From Streptomyces termitum (lineage in GTDB: Bacteria > Actinomycetota > Actinomycetes > Streptomycetales > Streptomycetaceae), in the NCBI RefSeq assembly GCF_014650175.1, contig NZ_BMUL01000018.1, forward strand, positions 1-64,000: a stretch of 64,000 bases of DNA, given 5' to 3'. The notes beneath the pieces were generated by a model. The model made no database searches and was not told where the DNA came from. It saw only the letters and a list, made by a program, of their open reading frames with translations. A program made the translations under genes and the position numbers. Below, in pieces: positions 1 to 8,613 of the stretch; position 1 is the stretch's first letter, and each line of letters opens with the position of its first letter.

Positions 1-2
1 CA

Positions 3-59
3 CTCGGCATCCGACAGTTCATGGCGACGTATCACAGCACCATGATCCACCAGCGGTAA
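3..59 (+). CDS. C-terminal end of an unidentified gene (partial)
   Basis: The first reading frame visible on the plus strand is open from the window edge to a TAA at 57-59. It would encode the last 18 residues of a protein, ending in YHSTMIHQR. Sixteen of the 18 codons end in G or C, as expected for coding DNA here, whereas the neighbouring frames are interrupted. TAA is a rare stop in such genomes. Too little is present to name a family. It could also be a chance open stretch. Confidence 0.3.
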   Translation, partial: LGIRQFMATYHSTMIHQR

Positions 60-80
60 TCATTTGAAGACACTGCCTAG

Positions 81-102
81 GCCCTTCGTTGGCCGAAAGG
101 GC
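81..102 (+). terminator. Short hairpin after the partial gene
   Basis: The arms GCCCTT(T)CG and CGAAAGGGC face each other with one bulged base, about 20 bases after the TAA. There is no clear T-run. It could end the upstream transcript; the evidence is weak. Confidence 0.3.
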
Positions 103-165
103 GGACCCGCCGGACCGGGGGAGGCGTGTGCGGGAACCTGAGGAGGGTAGTCCAAGAGGGCGGCG

Positions 166-2175
166 GTGGGGGAGCCACCGCGCCTGGAACCACGAGGGGG
201 AACCGTGGCGGCGGAAGAGGCGAACGGCGGGCGTCCCGAGGACGCGGCGCCGGGACCGAGCCTGGAGAAGAGAGAACGGCCGGACGCCGGACCGGGGCCC
301 GGCCCCGACGCGACGCTGATGATGCGCCCGGCCGGCGCGGACCGGAACGGCGGCGCGGACCGGAACGGCGGCGCGGGACGGCACGGGGACGCCCCGGCGG
401 AGCCCGCTGGGGACACCTCCCGGGACGCACCCCCCGAGGACCGGATCCCGGAGGGGTACCCGGCCGGGACGGGCGCGGTTCCGCCGCCCCCGACCGCGCC
501 GCCGTCCTTCGGCGGCGCTTCCGGCGTCTCCGGAGGGTACGGCGGGTACGGAGACCAGGGAGGCGGCGGCGGGTACGGAGGCGGTGGCGGGTACGGCGGG
601 GGCGGTGGCGCTCCCGGTGACGGCGGGGCCGCCGGGCGCGGGGAGGCGAGGCCCGCGCAGGCCGTGCTGACCGGGCTGCTGAACCTGTCCTGCCTCGGCC
701 TCGGCTACGTCCTCCTGCGCCACTGGCTCGGCGCCGCCGTGTGCTGGGCCGCCACCGCCGCCCTGCTCGTGGCGGCGCTCCCGGCCGACGTGGACGGCGT
801 GCCCGCCGGGCTCCTGATCGGGTACGGGGTCTTCCTGCTCGCCGCCGCGGCCGACGGCGCCCGCCGGGGGCTGCGGGCCCGGCTCCGCGTCGGCGAGGGC
901 GCGCGCCGCCTGGCGCTGCCGCTGGCCGTGGTCCTGCTGGCCGTGCCCGCGGGCGGCTCGCTCGCCTACGGGGCGGCCCGCGACGAGGCGATCGAGCGCT
1001 CGCTCCTCGACCGGCTGGCCGCCGCCGACGCGCTGGTCGCCGCGCACCAGGGCCAGGCGTTCGAACCCTCGCTGGCGGACTACCGCTCGGCGCTGGCCAC
1101 CTACCAGGACCTGGGCACGAAGCGCGCCGGTTCGCGGGCCGGGAAGCTGGTGCCGGACCGGCTCGACGCGTACTACCGGACGGTCTCGGCGCCGTACGCG
1201 CGCAAGAGCTACTGCGAGGCCCTCGCCCCGCTGCGGCACCTGCGCACCCTCCCCGGCACCGTCGACAAGGCCCTCCTGGCCGGGCGGCCCGGCAGCGTCG
1301 AGGAGCCGCTGGCCCAGTCGCTGTACGAGTGCGGGGCGGCGGGCCTCGGCCGGAGCGGGGGCGCCCCCGACGTCTACTTCAAGGAGCTGTCCTCGACCTT
1401 CCCCGGCTCCGCCTACACCGCGAAGATCGAACCGGCCGTCGCGGCGGCGGTCAGGACCCGGGTGGACACGCTGGGCACCGGCGGGCGCGACCACTGCGCC
1501 ACCACCGAGGAACTGCGCGCGCTGCGCGAGACGGCTGCCCCCGACGCGCTGGCGCTCGACGCCGTGCGCGGCGAGGCGGACCGGGGCGTGCAGCGGGGCG
1601 TCTTCGCCTGCGGCACCCACCAGTTCGGGAACGAGCAGTTCACGAAGGCCGCCGAGACCATGGACGGGTACGTGAAGGACTACCCGGGCAGCGGGCGGGC
1701 CGACCACGCCCGCGCCATCTCGATCGCCGCGCAGATCGCCGCCCTGGACCCGGCGGCGGGCAAGAAGCTGCCGCCGGCGACCGAGCCGGGCGGCGCCCGC
1801 ATGGTCATGGTGGTCAGCAACGACGCCCCGGACGCGGTCGACCTCCTCTACACCGGCCCGGTCACCGGCAGGATCACCCTCAAGGCGTGCGCCGGGTGCT
1901 CCTACTACAAGCGGTCCGACACCCTCCGGCCGGGCTTCAAGCCCTGCTCGGGCGCGTCGTCGAAGTACCCGAAGGCGACGATCGAGCTGCCGCCGGGCCA
2001 GTACCACCTGCTCCAGAAGCGGGCCGGGACCGGCTTCACGACCTCGGGCGACACCAAGTCCAGCAAGGCGACGATCCAGTCCGGCTACGACTACACCAAC
2101 TGCCTCTATGTCACGTCGAGTTCACTGCTCGACCCGCTGATCCCGCTCAAGCCCCGCACCGGCGGGAACTCCTAG
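166..2175 (+). CDS. Large membrane-anchored protein of unknown function
   Basis: The product has about 669 residues in three parts. The first ~160 residues are a low-complexity Gly/Pro/Asp-rich cytoplasmic region with GGYGG-type repeats. Residues ~166-265 hold about four hydrophobic segments. The rest is a soluble, probably extracytoplasmic domain with many Cys residues (for example KACAGCSYY and FACGTHQF) that could form disulphides, and helical stretches that look TPR-like. The GTG at 166 has a GAGGG ribosome site. A GTG at 205, preceded by GAGGGGG, is an equally good start. I do not recognise a named family. It stands alone between the window edge and the peptidase gene. Confidence 0.75.
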   Translation: MGEPPRLEPRGGTVAAEEANGGRPEDAAPGPSLEKRERPDAGPGPGPDATLMMRPAGADRNGGADRNGGAGRHGDAPAEPAGDTSRDAPPEDRIPEGYPAGTGAVPPPPTAPPSFGGASGVSGGYGGYGDQGGGGGYGGGGGYGGGGGAPGDGGAAGRGEARPAQAVLTGLLNLSCLGLGYVLLRHWLGAAVCWAATAALLVAALPADVDGVPAGLLIGYGVFLLAAAADGARRGLRARLRVGEGARRLALPLAVVLLAVPAGGSLAYGAARDEAIERSLLDRLAAADALVAAHQGQAFEPSLADYRSALATYQDLGTKRAGSRAGKLVPDRLDAYYRTVSAPYARKSYCEALAPLRHLRTLPGTVDKALLAGRPGSVEEPLAQSLYECGAAGLGRSGGAPDVYFKELSSTFPGSAYTAKIEPAVAAAVRTRVDTLGTGGRDHCATTEELRALRETAAPDALALDAVRGEADRGVQRGVFACGTHQFGNEQFTKAAETMDGYVKDYPGSGRADHARAISIAAQIAALDPAAGKKLPPATEPGGARMVMVVSNDAPDAVDLLYTGPVTGRITLKACAGCSYYKRSDTLRPGFKPCSGASSKYPKATIELPPGQYHLLQKRAGTGFTTSGDTKSSKATIQSGYDYTNCLYVTSSSLLDPLIPLKPRTGGNS

Positions 2176-2428
2176 GCGGCGCCTTCGGAGATCACGGTCG
2201 GTGGATCACGGCGTGGTGGCGCGCCGTCATGAACCGCACCCGTGAACCTTCCCGCCCCGGACGCGATCGAGCGGTGGCCGACACATCGTCGATGTACGGC
2301 TGAGGCCTTCGGTGGCGAGTCTTGCCCGGCAGCGGCGCAGGGGGAACCGCCTCCTGCCGGCCGGCTGTCCCGGATCGCTTCCAGGACAGCCGGAGCCGCC
2401 GTCTCCCATCGAAGAGGTGCAGATCATC

Positions 2429-4603
2429 TTGCGGTATGTGACCGTCCCGTCGATCGCCGTCGGAATCAGCGTCGCCGCCTCGCTGACTTCCCTGACCGCC
2501 GCTCCCGCCGACGCGGCTTCGAGATCCGCTCCGGAGCGCGTGGAGTGGCAGCTCTGCCGGGATGCCGCGGCGGACTGGAATCGTGAGGACGGCCGCAGCG
2601 AATGCGCGCTCGTCCCCGTGCCGGTGGATTACGCCGAGCCCGAAGGCAGAAAGATCGACATCGCCGTGAGCAGGGTCAGGGCCACCGGAAAGCGCACGGG
2701 GGCCCTGTTCGGCAACCCCGGGGGGCCCGGTCTGGCCGGCACGCCGTCCCCGTACGGCCTGCTCGACAGCCGACTGGCGCCGATGAACGAGGAGTGGGAC
2801 TTCATCGGCATCGACACCCGGGGGACGGGCTACAGCGCCCAGATCTCCTGCGACACGCCCGAATTCCGGGAGGGCGAGAGCGAGCGGGAGTCCTTCGAGC
2901 GCCAGGCGGAGGCGAAGCGCGCCTGCATCGCCAAGGACCCGGAACTGGCGCTCTCCATCAGCATGGAGAACGCCTCCCGGGACATGGACCGCGTCCGGGA
3001 GGTGCTGGGCTACCGCACGATCAACTTCTACGGAAATTCCGGCGGAACGGCGCTGGGCGCGGTCTACCGCTCCATGTTCGACAGCCGTGTCGACCGGATG
3101 TGGCTGGACTCGATCATGTCCCCGGTCGGCCAGGACGCGGCGATCACCGCGGAAGTCGCGCAGTACCACGCCGGGTACCGGCGGTTCTTCGCATGGCTGG
3201 CCGGAAAGGACGCGACGTACCACTTCGGGAACTCGCCGAAGAAGGTCGAATCCGCGATGAGGGTATTGCAGGCGAAGGTGGGACGGGACGAGTTCGCCAC
3301 CTTCCTCGATCCCAACCTGGAGGCGCTGCCGGACCGGTGGGAGCGCTCCGCCGCCAAGCTGCTGGAAATACGGAACGAGGGGACGGGCAAGGCCGTTTCC
3401 CAGCGGAAGGAAAGGGAGCGGAAGTCCTTCGGTTTCGGAGAGATGGGGCGCAATTACGGTTTCACCCATGACGCCTTCATGTGCAATGCGAGCGCCGACG
3501 GCCGCACCTATGACGATCTCGTCAGGATGAGGAAGAAGCGGCAGGCGGCGTACCCGTTCGCCGCGGACTCCAGCGACCAGCCCATCGCGTACTGCGCCGG
3601 CTGGCCGGCGGGCAAGCCGTGGGACCTGAAGCCCGGCAAGAGCCGTCTACAGCTGTCCGGCCACGAGTTCGAACTCGTCACGCCGTACGCGTGGGCGAAG
3701 GCGATGCACAAGAAGATCGGCGGCTCGCTGCTGACCGTCACGGACGCGACGCACTCCACCATGAAGTCCACCGAGCTCGCCTGCGGCTCCAAGGTGGTGG
3801 ACTTCTTCCGGGACGGCACGCCGGCGAAGGGCAGCTGTCCCGGCTTCCCCGCCGACGAGACCGGTCCCGCGGGCCCCGCCGGCAATCTGGCGGGGACCGT
3901 GCGGCTGATGAACTGCTCCGCTTCGCTGGTCCGCCCCCGCACCGCCCGCGACGAGGACAAGGCGCTGCTGCTCACGAACGGGCACTGCCACCCCGAGGGA
4001 CGGCCGGAGCCGGGTGAAGTGATCACCGGAGAGGGCGCCCCGATCGAAGGCACCGTGCTGAGCCCGGCGGGCCGCGAACTCGGCCCGGTGACGGGACGGG
4101 TCCGCTACGCGACGATGACCGGGACCGACATCACGCTGGCCCAGCTGGATGCCACGTACGCGGACATCCGGCGGAAGTACGGCATCGAGGCGTTCCCGCT
4201 GGCTCCGGCCGGTCCTGTCGCCGGGCAGCGGATCGAGGTGGTGTCGAGTTTCCTGGAGAGCGTCTGGTCGTGCCGGGCCGAGGCCGTGGTGCCGACGCTC
4301 AAGGAGGGCGACTACACGTCGACCCGTGCGATCCGGTACGCGAAGGAATGCGACACCCAGCCCGGAAGCTCGGGTTCGGCCGTCATCGACGCCGAGACCC
4401 GGGAGCTCGTCGCGGTGAACAGCACCAGCAACCGTGACGGCGGGACGTGCGGGCCGGACAATCCCTGCGAGATCGACGAGACGGGCACCACGGTCCACCG
4501 GGGACGCGGATACGCCACCCAGACCGCGGCGATCGCCGGGTGCGTCGGCGCCGGCAACACCGTCGACCTCGAACGCCAGGAGTGCACCCTGCCCAAGCCC
4601 TGA
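2429..4603 (+). CDS. Secreted two-peptidase fusion: S33-type alpha/beta hydrolase plus S1 trypsin-like domain
   Basis: The protein has a signal peptide ending near PADA, followed by an alpha/beta-hydrolase of the tripeptidyl-aminopeptidase type. This part shows an oxyanion motif GNPGGPG at ~95-101, a nucleophile elbow with Ser204 in YGNSGGT, and a C-terminal His at ~442 in DATHST. After a Gly/Pro linker (~470-490) comes a chymotrypsin-fold domain with a readable triad: His519 in TNGHC, Asp567 in GTDITLAQL and Ser648 in PGSSGSA. Both active sites look intact, so exo- and endopeptidase activities may be joined in one exported chain. The start is uncertain. The frame is open from 2312. I chose TTG 2429 because GAAGAGG lies 11 bases upstream and the signal peptide then begins at once; GTG 2417 and GTG 2438 are alternatives. 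Confidence 0.82.
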   Translation: MRYVTVPSIAVGISVAASLTSLTAAPADAASRSAPERVEWQLCRDAAADWNREDGRSECALVPVPVDYAEPEGRKIDIAVSRVRATGKRTGALFGNPGGPGLAGTPSPYGLLDSRLAPMNEEWDFIGIDTRGTGYSAQISCDTPEFREGESERESFERQAEAKRACIAKDPELALSISMENASRDMDRVREVLGYRTINFYGNSGGTALGAVYRSMFDSRVDRMWLDSIMSPVGQDAAITAEVAQYHAGYRRFFAWLAGKDATYHFGNSPKKVESAMRVLQAKVGRDEFATFLDPNLEALPDRWERSAAKLLEIRNEGTGKAVSQRKERERKSFGFGEMGRNYGFTHDAFMCNASADGRTYDDLVRMRKKRQAAYPFAADSSDQPIAYCAGWPAGKPWDLKPGKSRLQLSGHEFELVTPYAWAKAMHKKIGGSLLTVTDATHSTMKSTELACGSKVVDFFRDGTPAKGSCPGFPADETGPAGPAGNLAGTVRLMNCSASLVRPRTARDEDKALLLTNGHCHPEGRPEPGEVITGEGAPIEGTVLSPAGRELGPVTGRVRYATMTGTDITLAQLDATYADIRRKYGIEAFPLAPAGPVAGQRIEVVSSFLESVWSCRAEAVVPTLKEGDYTSTRAIRYAKECDTQPGSSGSAVIDAETRELVAVNSTSNRDGGTCGPDNPCEIDETGTTVHRGRGYATQTAAIAGCVGAGNTVDLERQECTLPKP

Positions 4604-4617
4604 GGGCCGCCCAGGGC

Positions 4618-5196
4618 CTAGAACCCGGCCACGATCCGCTCCACGGCGGCGGTCACCAGCGCGTCGCGCTCCTCCTCGGAGAAGACGTCGGGGAGCGTGA
4701 GCTGCTCCACGATCAGCCAGTTCAGGGTGAGGATGAGCAGCTTCACGGAGGTGGCGTCGCCGGGGAGGCCGGAGGACTCGTGGAAGGCGACGTTGGCTTC
4801 GACGTCGGCCCGGACCCGCTCGGTGAGGATCGCGCGGAGCGCGGGCCGGCGGGTCGCCTCCAGGCGGAGTTCGAGCAGGGCCAGGTAGCCGGTGCGGAAG
4901 GCGGAGATCCGGCCGACCAGCTCGCGCATGATCCGGACGTACGTCTCCGTGTCGCGGGGGGCGGTCCGGGTCTCCTCCATGGTCGCCTCGTCGGGCCGGA
5001 GCCGTTCGTAGACCCGTGCGCCGGCCTGGGTGAGGAGCTCGTCGCGGTTGGCGAAGTAGTTGGAGGCGGTGCCGGTGGGCACGGCGGCCTCGGCGTCCAC
5101 CGCCCGGAAGGTCAGCCCCCGGGCCCCCTCGCGCGCGAGGACCTCGATCGCCGCGTCCACGAGCGCGGTCCGCCGCTCCTCGTTCCGCCGTACCAT
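4618..5196 (-). CDS. TetR-family transcriptional regulator
   Basis: The 192-residue protein opens with a TetR N-terminal helix-turn-helix (RRTALVDAAIEVLAREGARGLTF, recognition part GTASNYFANRDEL), followed by an all-helical ligand domain. ATG 5196 is preferred over GTG 5205 because GGAG lies eight bases before it. The gene is divergent from the reductase gene at 5350, and a 10-bp palindrome lies just upstream of its start. It probably represses itself and the reductase gene. The ligand is unknown. It ends 14 bases from the stop of the convergent peptidase gene. Confidence 0.9.
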   Translation of the reverse strand: MVRRNEERRTALVDAAIEVLAREGARGLTFRAVDAEAAVPTGTASNYFANRDELLTQAGARVYERLRPDEATMEETRTAPRDTETYVRIMRELVGRISAFRTGYLALLELRLEATRRPALRAILTERVRADVEANVAFHESSGLPGDATSVKLLILTLNWLIVEQLTLPDVFSEEERDALVTAAVERIVAGF

Positions 5197-5212
5197 GGGA
5201 ACCACTCCGTTC

Positions 5213-5222
5213 GTAGTACTAC
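5213..5222. promoter_or_regulatory. Palindrome GTAGTACTAC, candidate TetR operator
   Basis: This perfect 10-bp palindrome lies in the 153-bp gap between the divergent TetR and reductase genes, 17 bases before the TetR start. The position suits autoregulation by the adjacent TetR protein. Assignment to that protein is inference. Confidence 0.45.
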
Positions 5223-5349
5223 AACTGAACCCCTTGGGTCAGCGTACTCCGGCACGCCCCGGCGATGAGTTCCGCCCGCGCGGGAAGTCATCCCCCTGTA
5301 CGCGTTCCACGGGCGCCCCCGCGCGGTGCGCCCGACCGAGGAGGAAGCC

Positions 5350-6015
5350 ATGACCACCGGCCGCCGCACCGGGCCCCAGCTGCTCAAGGTGCAGAACTTC
5401 AACGTCTCCGCCGACGGCGTCGCCGCCGGGGAGGACCAGACCCTGGAGCGGCCCTTCGGGCACGTCGACCCCGGGGCCCTCTTCGCCTGGGCCGGGGCCA
5501 CGGCCAGCTGGCCCAACCGCACCGACCCGGGCGGCAGCCGGGGCCTGGACGACTACCTCGTCCGCGACTTCTCGCACCACATCGGCGCCGAGATCATGGG
5601 CCGCAACAAGTTCGCCCCGCTGCGCGGCCCCTGGCGGGACGAGGAGTGGAAGGGCTGGTGGGGCGAGGAGCCGCCGTTCCACACCCCCGTCTTCGTCCTC
5701 ACCCACCACGAGCGCCCGTCCTTCACGCTCTCCGACACGACCTTCCACTTCCTCGACGCCGACCCGGCGACCGCCCTGGCCCGCGCCAAGGAGGCCGCCG
5801 ACGGCAAGGACGTCCGGCTCGGCGGCGGCGTGACGACGATCCGCGAGTTCCTCGACGCCGACCTGGTCGACAGCCTCCACGTCGCCGTCTCGCCCGTCGA
5901 ACTCGGCTCCGGTCTGCGGCTCTGGGACTCGCCCGAGGAGCTGACCGACCGCTTCCACCTCGACGTGGTGCCCAGCCCCAGCGGGGTCGTCCACCACCTC
6001 TTCTGGCGCAGGTGA
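5350..6015 (+). CDS. Dihydrofolate-reductase-family (RibD C-terminal-like) oxidoreductase
   Basis: The 221-residue protein has the layout of the RibD_C/DHFR-like family. It starts with a short strand (LLKVQNFNVSADGVAAG), has a central FVLTHHERPSF segment, a loop RLGGGVTTIREFLDADLVD matching the NADPH-contact region, and a C-terminal VSPVELGSGLRLW. Such proteins are NADPH-dependent reductases of mostly unknown substrate. ATG 5350 follows GAGGAGGAA, so the upstream in-frame ATG at 5326 is not needed. It is divergently paired with the TetR gene, which is likely its regulator. Confidence 0.9.
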   Translation: MTTGRRTGPQLLKVQNFNVSADGVAAGEDQTLERPFGHVDPGALFAWAGATASWPNRTDPGGSRGLDDYLVRDFSHHIGAEIMGRNKFAPLRGPWRDEEWKGWWGEEPPFHTPVFVLTHHERPSFTLSDTTFHFLDADPATALARAKEAADGKDVRLGGGVTTIREFLDADLVDSLHVAVSPVELGSGLRLWDSPEELTDRFHLDVVPSPSGVVHHLFWRR

Positions 6016-6028
6016 CCGCCGGGACCGG

Positions 6029-6661
6029 TCAGGCGGTGCGGCGCAACACCCGCAGCGAGTCCGTCACCGAGACCTCCTCGAAGGCGCCGGACTCCAGCGC
6101 GCGCAGGTAGATCCGGTACGGCGCCTGGCCGCCGTCCGCCGGGTCGGGGAAGACGTCGTGGATGACCAGCAGGCCCCCGGGGGCGACCTTGGGGGCCCAG
6201 CCCTCGTAGTCGTTGACCGCGTGCTCGTCGGTGTGCCCGCCGTCGACGAAGACGAGCCCCAGCGCCCCGGCCCACACCCGCGCGACCTGCGGGCTGCGCC
6301 CGACGACCGCGATCACGTGCTCCTCCAGACCGGCCTTCCGCAGCGTCCGCCGGAAGGTCGGCAGCGTGTCCATGACGCCGACCTCCGGGTCCACCACCGT
6401 CGGGTCGTGGTACTCCCAGCCCGGCTGCTGCTCCTCGCTGCCCCGGTGGTGGTCCACGGTCACCGCGACCGTCCCGGCCCGCCGGGCCGCGTCCGCCAGG
6501 AGGATCGTCGAGCGCCCGCAGTACGTGCCCACCTCCAGGAGCGGCAGCCCCAGCTTCCCGGCCTCGACGGCCGCCGCGTACAGCGCCAGGCCCTCCCCGG
6601 CGGGCATGAACCCCTTCGCGGCCTCGAACGCGGCGAGGATCTCGGGGCTGGGCTCGGACAT
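6029..6661 (-). CDS. Class I SAM-dependent methyltransferase
   Basis: The 210-residue protein has a Methyltransf_24-like Rossmann fold. Motif I is LLEVGTYCGRSTILLA (~41-56), an acidic motif II follows at AVTVDHH, and FVDGGHTDEHAVNDY then HDVFPDP mark the later strands. The DGGHT motif is typical of O-methyltransferase-like proteins that bind a metal. The substrate is unknown. It converges with the reductase gene, with 13 bases between the stops. Confidence 0.88.
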   Translation of the reverse strand: MSEPSPEILAAFEAAKGFMPAGEGLALYAAAVEAGKLGLPLLEVGTYCGRSTILLADAARRAGTVAVTVDHHRGSEEQQPGWEYHDPTVVDPEVGVMDTLPTFRRTLRKAGLEEHVIAVVGRSPQVARVWAGALGLVFVDGGHTDEHAVNDYEGWAPKVAPGGLLVIHDVFPDPADGGQAPYRIYLRALESGAFEEVSVTDSLRVLRRTA

Positions 6662-6797
6662 GACGATCTCCTACTGACGGGTAGTGCGCGGACCAGGCCG
6701 CCCATCGTGCCCTATGCGCCGCACCCGGACCACACCCGTGGCGGGTCTCCCGGGGCGACGGGACGCCGCCCGCCGGACGCGCCCGGCCGCCCCCGTG

Positions 6798-7229
6798 TCA
6801 CCGCAGGTCGTGGCGGCCCAGCCAGGAGGGGCGGACCGGTATCCCGTCCTCGTCCCGCTCGGCCGGGCCCTCGGGTTCGGGCTCGGGCTCCGGTGCGGGC
6901 CCGGGGGCCGGGTCGGACGCGGCCGGCTCCTCCGGGGGCGCGGGAGGCGCGGCGGAGTCCTCCAGGAGTTCCGCGACCGTGAACCGGGTGACGTACGACT
7001 GCCAGGCGCCGTCGACGACCAGCAGGAAGCCGTCGCGCTGCCGCAGCAGCCGGCGGCGCCGGGGGCTCAGGGGGTGCGCGGGCGCGTAGTTCCGCGCCCG
7101 CTGCTCCAACTCCGCGAGCGCGGCCTCCCGGGGCCCGGTGACGTGGGCCACCACGGTGGCCTCCACGTGCTTGCGCTCCCCGGTCCCCACGGTCGTCTCG
7201 ACGACCAGTCCCCACGTCGGTGCGGTCAC
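6798..7229 (-). CDS. Hypothetical protein with acidic Pro-rich tail
   Basis: The 143-residue protein has a compact N-terminal half (TWGLVVETTVGTGERKHVEA ... GAWQSYVTRFTVAELL) that looks like a small alpha/beta domain. A low-complexity PEPEPEPE-rich stretch follows, and the protein ends in WLGRHDLR. I do not recognise a function. It lies 65 bases after the DUF4259-like gene on the same strand and may share its transcript. Confidence 0.75.
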   Translation of the reverse strand: MTAPTWGLVVETTVGTGERKHVEATVVAHVTGPREAALAELEQRARNYAPAHPLSPRRRRLLRQRDGFLLVVDGAWQSYVTRFTVAELLEDSAAPPAPPEEPAASDPAPGPAPEPEPEPEGPAERDEDGIPVRPSWLGRHDLR

Positions 7230-7294
7230 GGAACCTCCCCCTCAGCCCTCGTCCTCGTGTCCGCCCACCGTAGTCGGCGCCCCCGGCCGGCCGG

Positions 7295-7699
7295 TCAGGC
7301 CCCGGTCAGCACCTCCCGCAGCCGCAGCACCCCGGCCTTCCACTCGTCGGCGCCCGACTCCTCCCAGAGTTCGAGGAGTTCGGAGTCGGCCGCGAGGATC
7401 CGGTCGAGGGCGGCCACGGCCGGCGGGCGCAGCTCCCCGGGCAGGACGCCCAGCGGCTTCTTCGGGCCGTACGAGGTGGTGACCGGCTCCCCGCCCGGGC
7501 ACTGCGCGGCCAGCAGGGCCGCGGAGGCGATGGCCTCCATCGCCAGGTCCGCGTCGAGGTACTCGTCCCCGGTGCCGGTCACCTCCCGGAAGGCGGCGAG
7601 CAGGACGTCCGCCCGCTCGCCGTCGGGGGCCTCGTCCACCCGGTAGGAGAAGTCCGCGGCGGTGTCGTTGTCGAAGGGGCCGATGTCCCAGGTGCCCAT
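7295..7699 (-). CDS. DUF4259-like protein
   Basis: The 134-residue protein starts MGTWDIGPFDNDTAADF, the signature of the DUF4259 family, and continues with helices ending in WKAGVLRLREVL. The function is unknown; members are common single genes in Streptomyces. The open frame extends 37 codons further upstream, but that part is made of the 13-bp repeats at 7746-7810. The conserved MGTW start at 7699 is therefore chosen. Confidence 0.88.
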   Translation of the reverse strand: MGTWDIGPFDNDTAADFSYRVDEAPDGERADVLLAAFREVTGTGDEYLDADLAMEAIASAALLAAQCPGGEPVTTSYGPKKPLGVLPGELRPPAVAALDRILAADSELLELWEESGADEWKAGVLRLREVLTGA

Positions 7700-7745
7700 G
7701 GCGGTCGTGCCTTTCACGGTCGGTGGCGCTCGGTCTTCGCCATCG

Positions 7746-7810
7746 TGACAGCGCCCACTGACAGCGCCCACTGACAGCGCCCACTGGCGACGTCCACCGG
7801 CGACGTCCAC
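7746..7810. repeat. Five tandem 13-bp repeats upstream of the DUF4259-like gene
   Basis: There are three exact copies of TGACAGCGCCCAC (7746-7784), followed by TGGCGACGTCCAC and CGGCGACGTCCAC. The last two share the frame and length of the unit with changed bases. The array ends at the hairpin starting at 7811. It lies 47 bases before the MGTW start, in the probable promoter or leader. The period is a multiple of neither 3 nor 10.5, so it is neither a codon repeat nor a helical-turn array. Confidence 0.85.
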
Positions 7811-7849
7811 CGGCCACGCCCCCGGGCGGCGGGCCCGGGGGCGTGGCCG
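7811..7849 (-). terminator. Perfect 17-bp hairpin terminator
   Basis: CGGCCACGCCCCCGGGC (7811-7827) pairs fully with 7833-7849 around a 5-base loop. It lies 39 bases beyond the stop of the minus-strand DUF4097-like gene. There is no T-tract, which is common in Streptomyces terminators. Confidence 0.8.
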
Positions 7850-7887
7850 GTGCGTCGCGGGGACGGTCGTCCGGCCCGCGCGCGCGG

Positions 7888-8559
7888 TCAGTTGGCGTGC
7901 GCGGTGATGTCGCCGTACGCGGTGGTCGCCCGGATGCTGAGGCCGGCGCCGGTCCCCTCCGCGTTCCGCAGGGTGTTGCTGATCCGGCCGGCGGTGGTGC
8001 CGGCGTCGAGGGTCGCGGCGACCCCGCGCGCCGCGCCCACCGTGATGGAGCCGGCCTGGGTGGTCAGGACGACGAGCCCCTCGGCGGCCTCGGCGACGCG
8101 CAGGTCGCCCCGCGCGGTGGTGAGTTCGGCGGCGCCGCCCAGCCGGCCGACGGTGATGTCGCCGTCCTGGAGGGAGAGCCGGGCGCTCGCGGCCTCGTCG
8201 AGCTTGACCGGTCCCCGGGCGCTCTCGAAGGCGACGTCGCCGAGCCGTCCCACGCCCCGCAGTTCGGCGGCGGCGGCCTTCGCCTCGACGCGCGAACCGG
8301 CGGGCAGCCGGACCGTCACCTCGACGGCGCCGGCCGGGCCGAAGGCCCGCTTCCCGTTCTCGGGGGCCGCGATCCGCAGCACGCCGTCGGCGTAGGTGAC
8401 GGTGGTGTCCTGCGCGGCCCGCACGTCGCGGCTCTCGGCGACGTCGGCCGGGCGGACCTCGACGGTGGTGTCGGCCCGGTCGGCGGCGATGAGGCGGAGG
8501 TGGCCGGCGGGGAGGGTGACGACGGCGGCGATCGGGGCGGCGGTGGCGAAGGTGCGCAT
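7888..8559 (-). CDS. DUF4097-type beta-helical adhesin-like protein
   Basis: The 223-residue protein consists of short repeating strands such as VAFESARGPVKLDEAASARLS and LTTQAGSITVGAARG, typical of DUF4097 beta-solenoid proteins. No signal peptide is evident, so it may act inside the cell. ATG 8559 follows AGGAG by eight bases; the open frame upstream is ignored. It is divergent from the MarR-like regulator at 8808 across an AT-richer region full of GTTGC motifs. Regulation by that protein is likely. Confidence 0.85.
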   Translation of the reverse strand: MRTFATAAPIAAVVTLPAGHLRLIAADRADTTVEVRPADVAESRDVRAAQDTTVTYADGVLRIAAPENGKRAFGPAGAVEVTVRLPAGSRVEAKAAAAELRGVGRLGDVAFESARGPVKLDEAASARLSLQDGDITVGRLGGAAELTTARGDLRVAEAAEGLVVLTTQAGSITVGAARGVAATLDAGTTAGRISNTLRNAEGTGAGLSIRATTAYGDITAHAN

Positions 8560-8613
8560 GGTCTCTGCTCCTGTGTCGGTGTGTTCCTCGTTGTTTCTGA
8601 TGATGGAAAAGCT

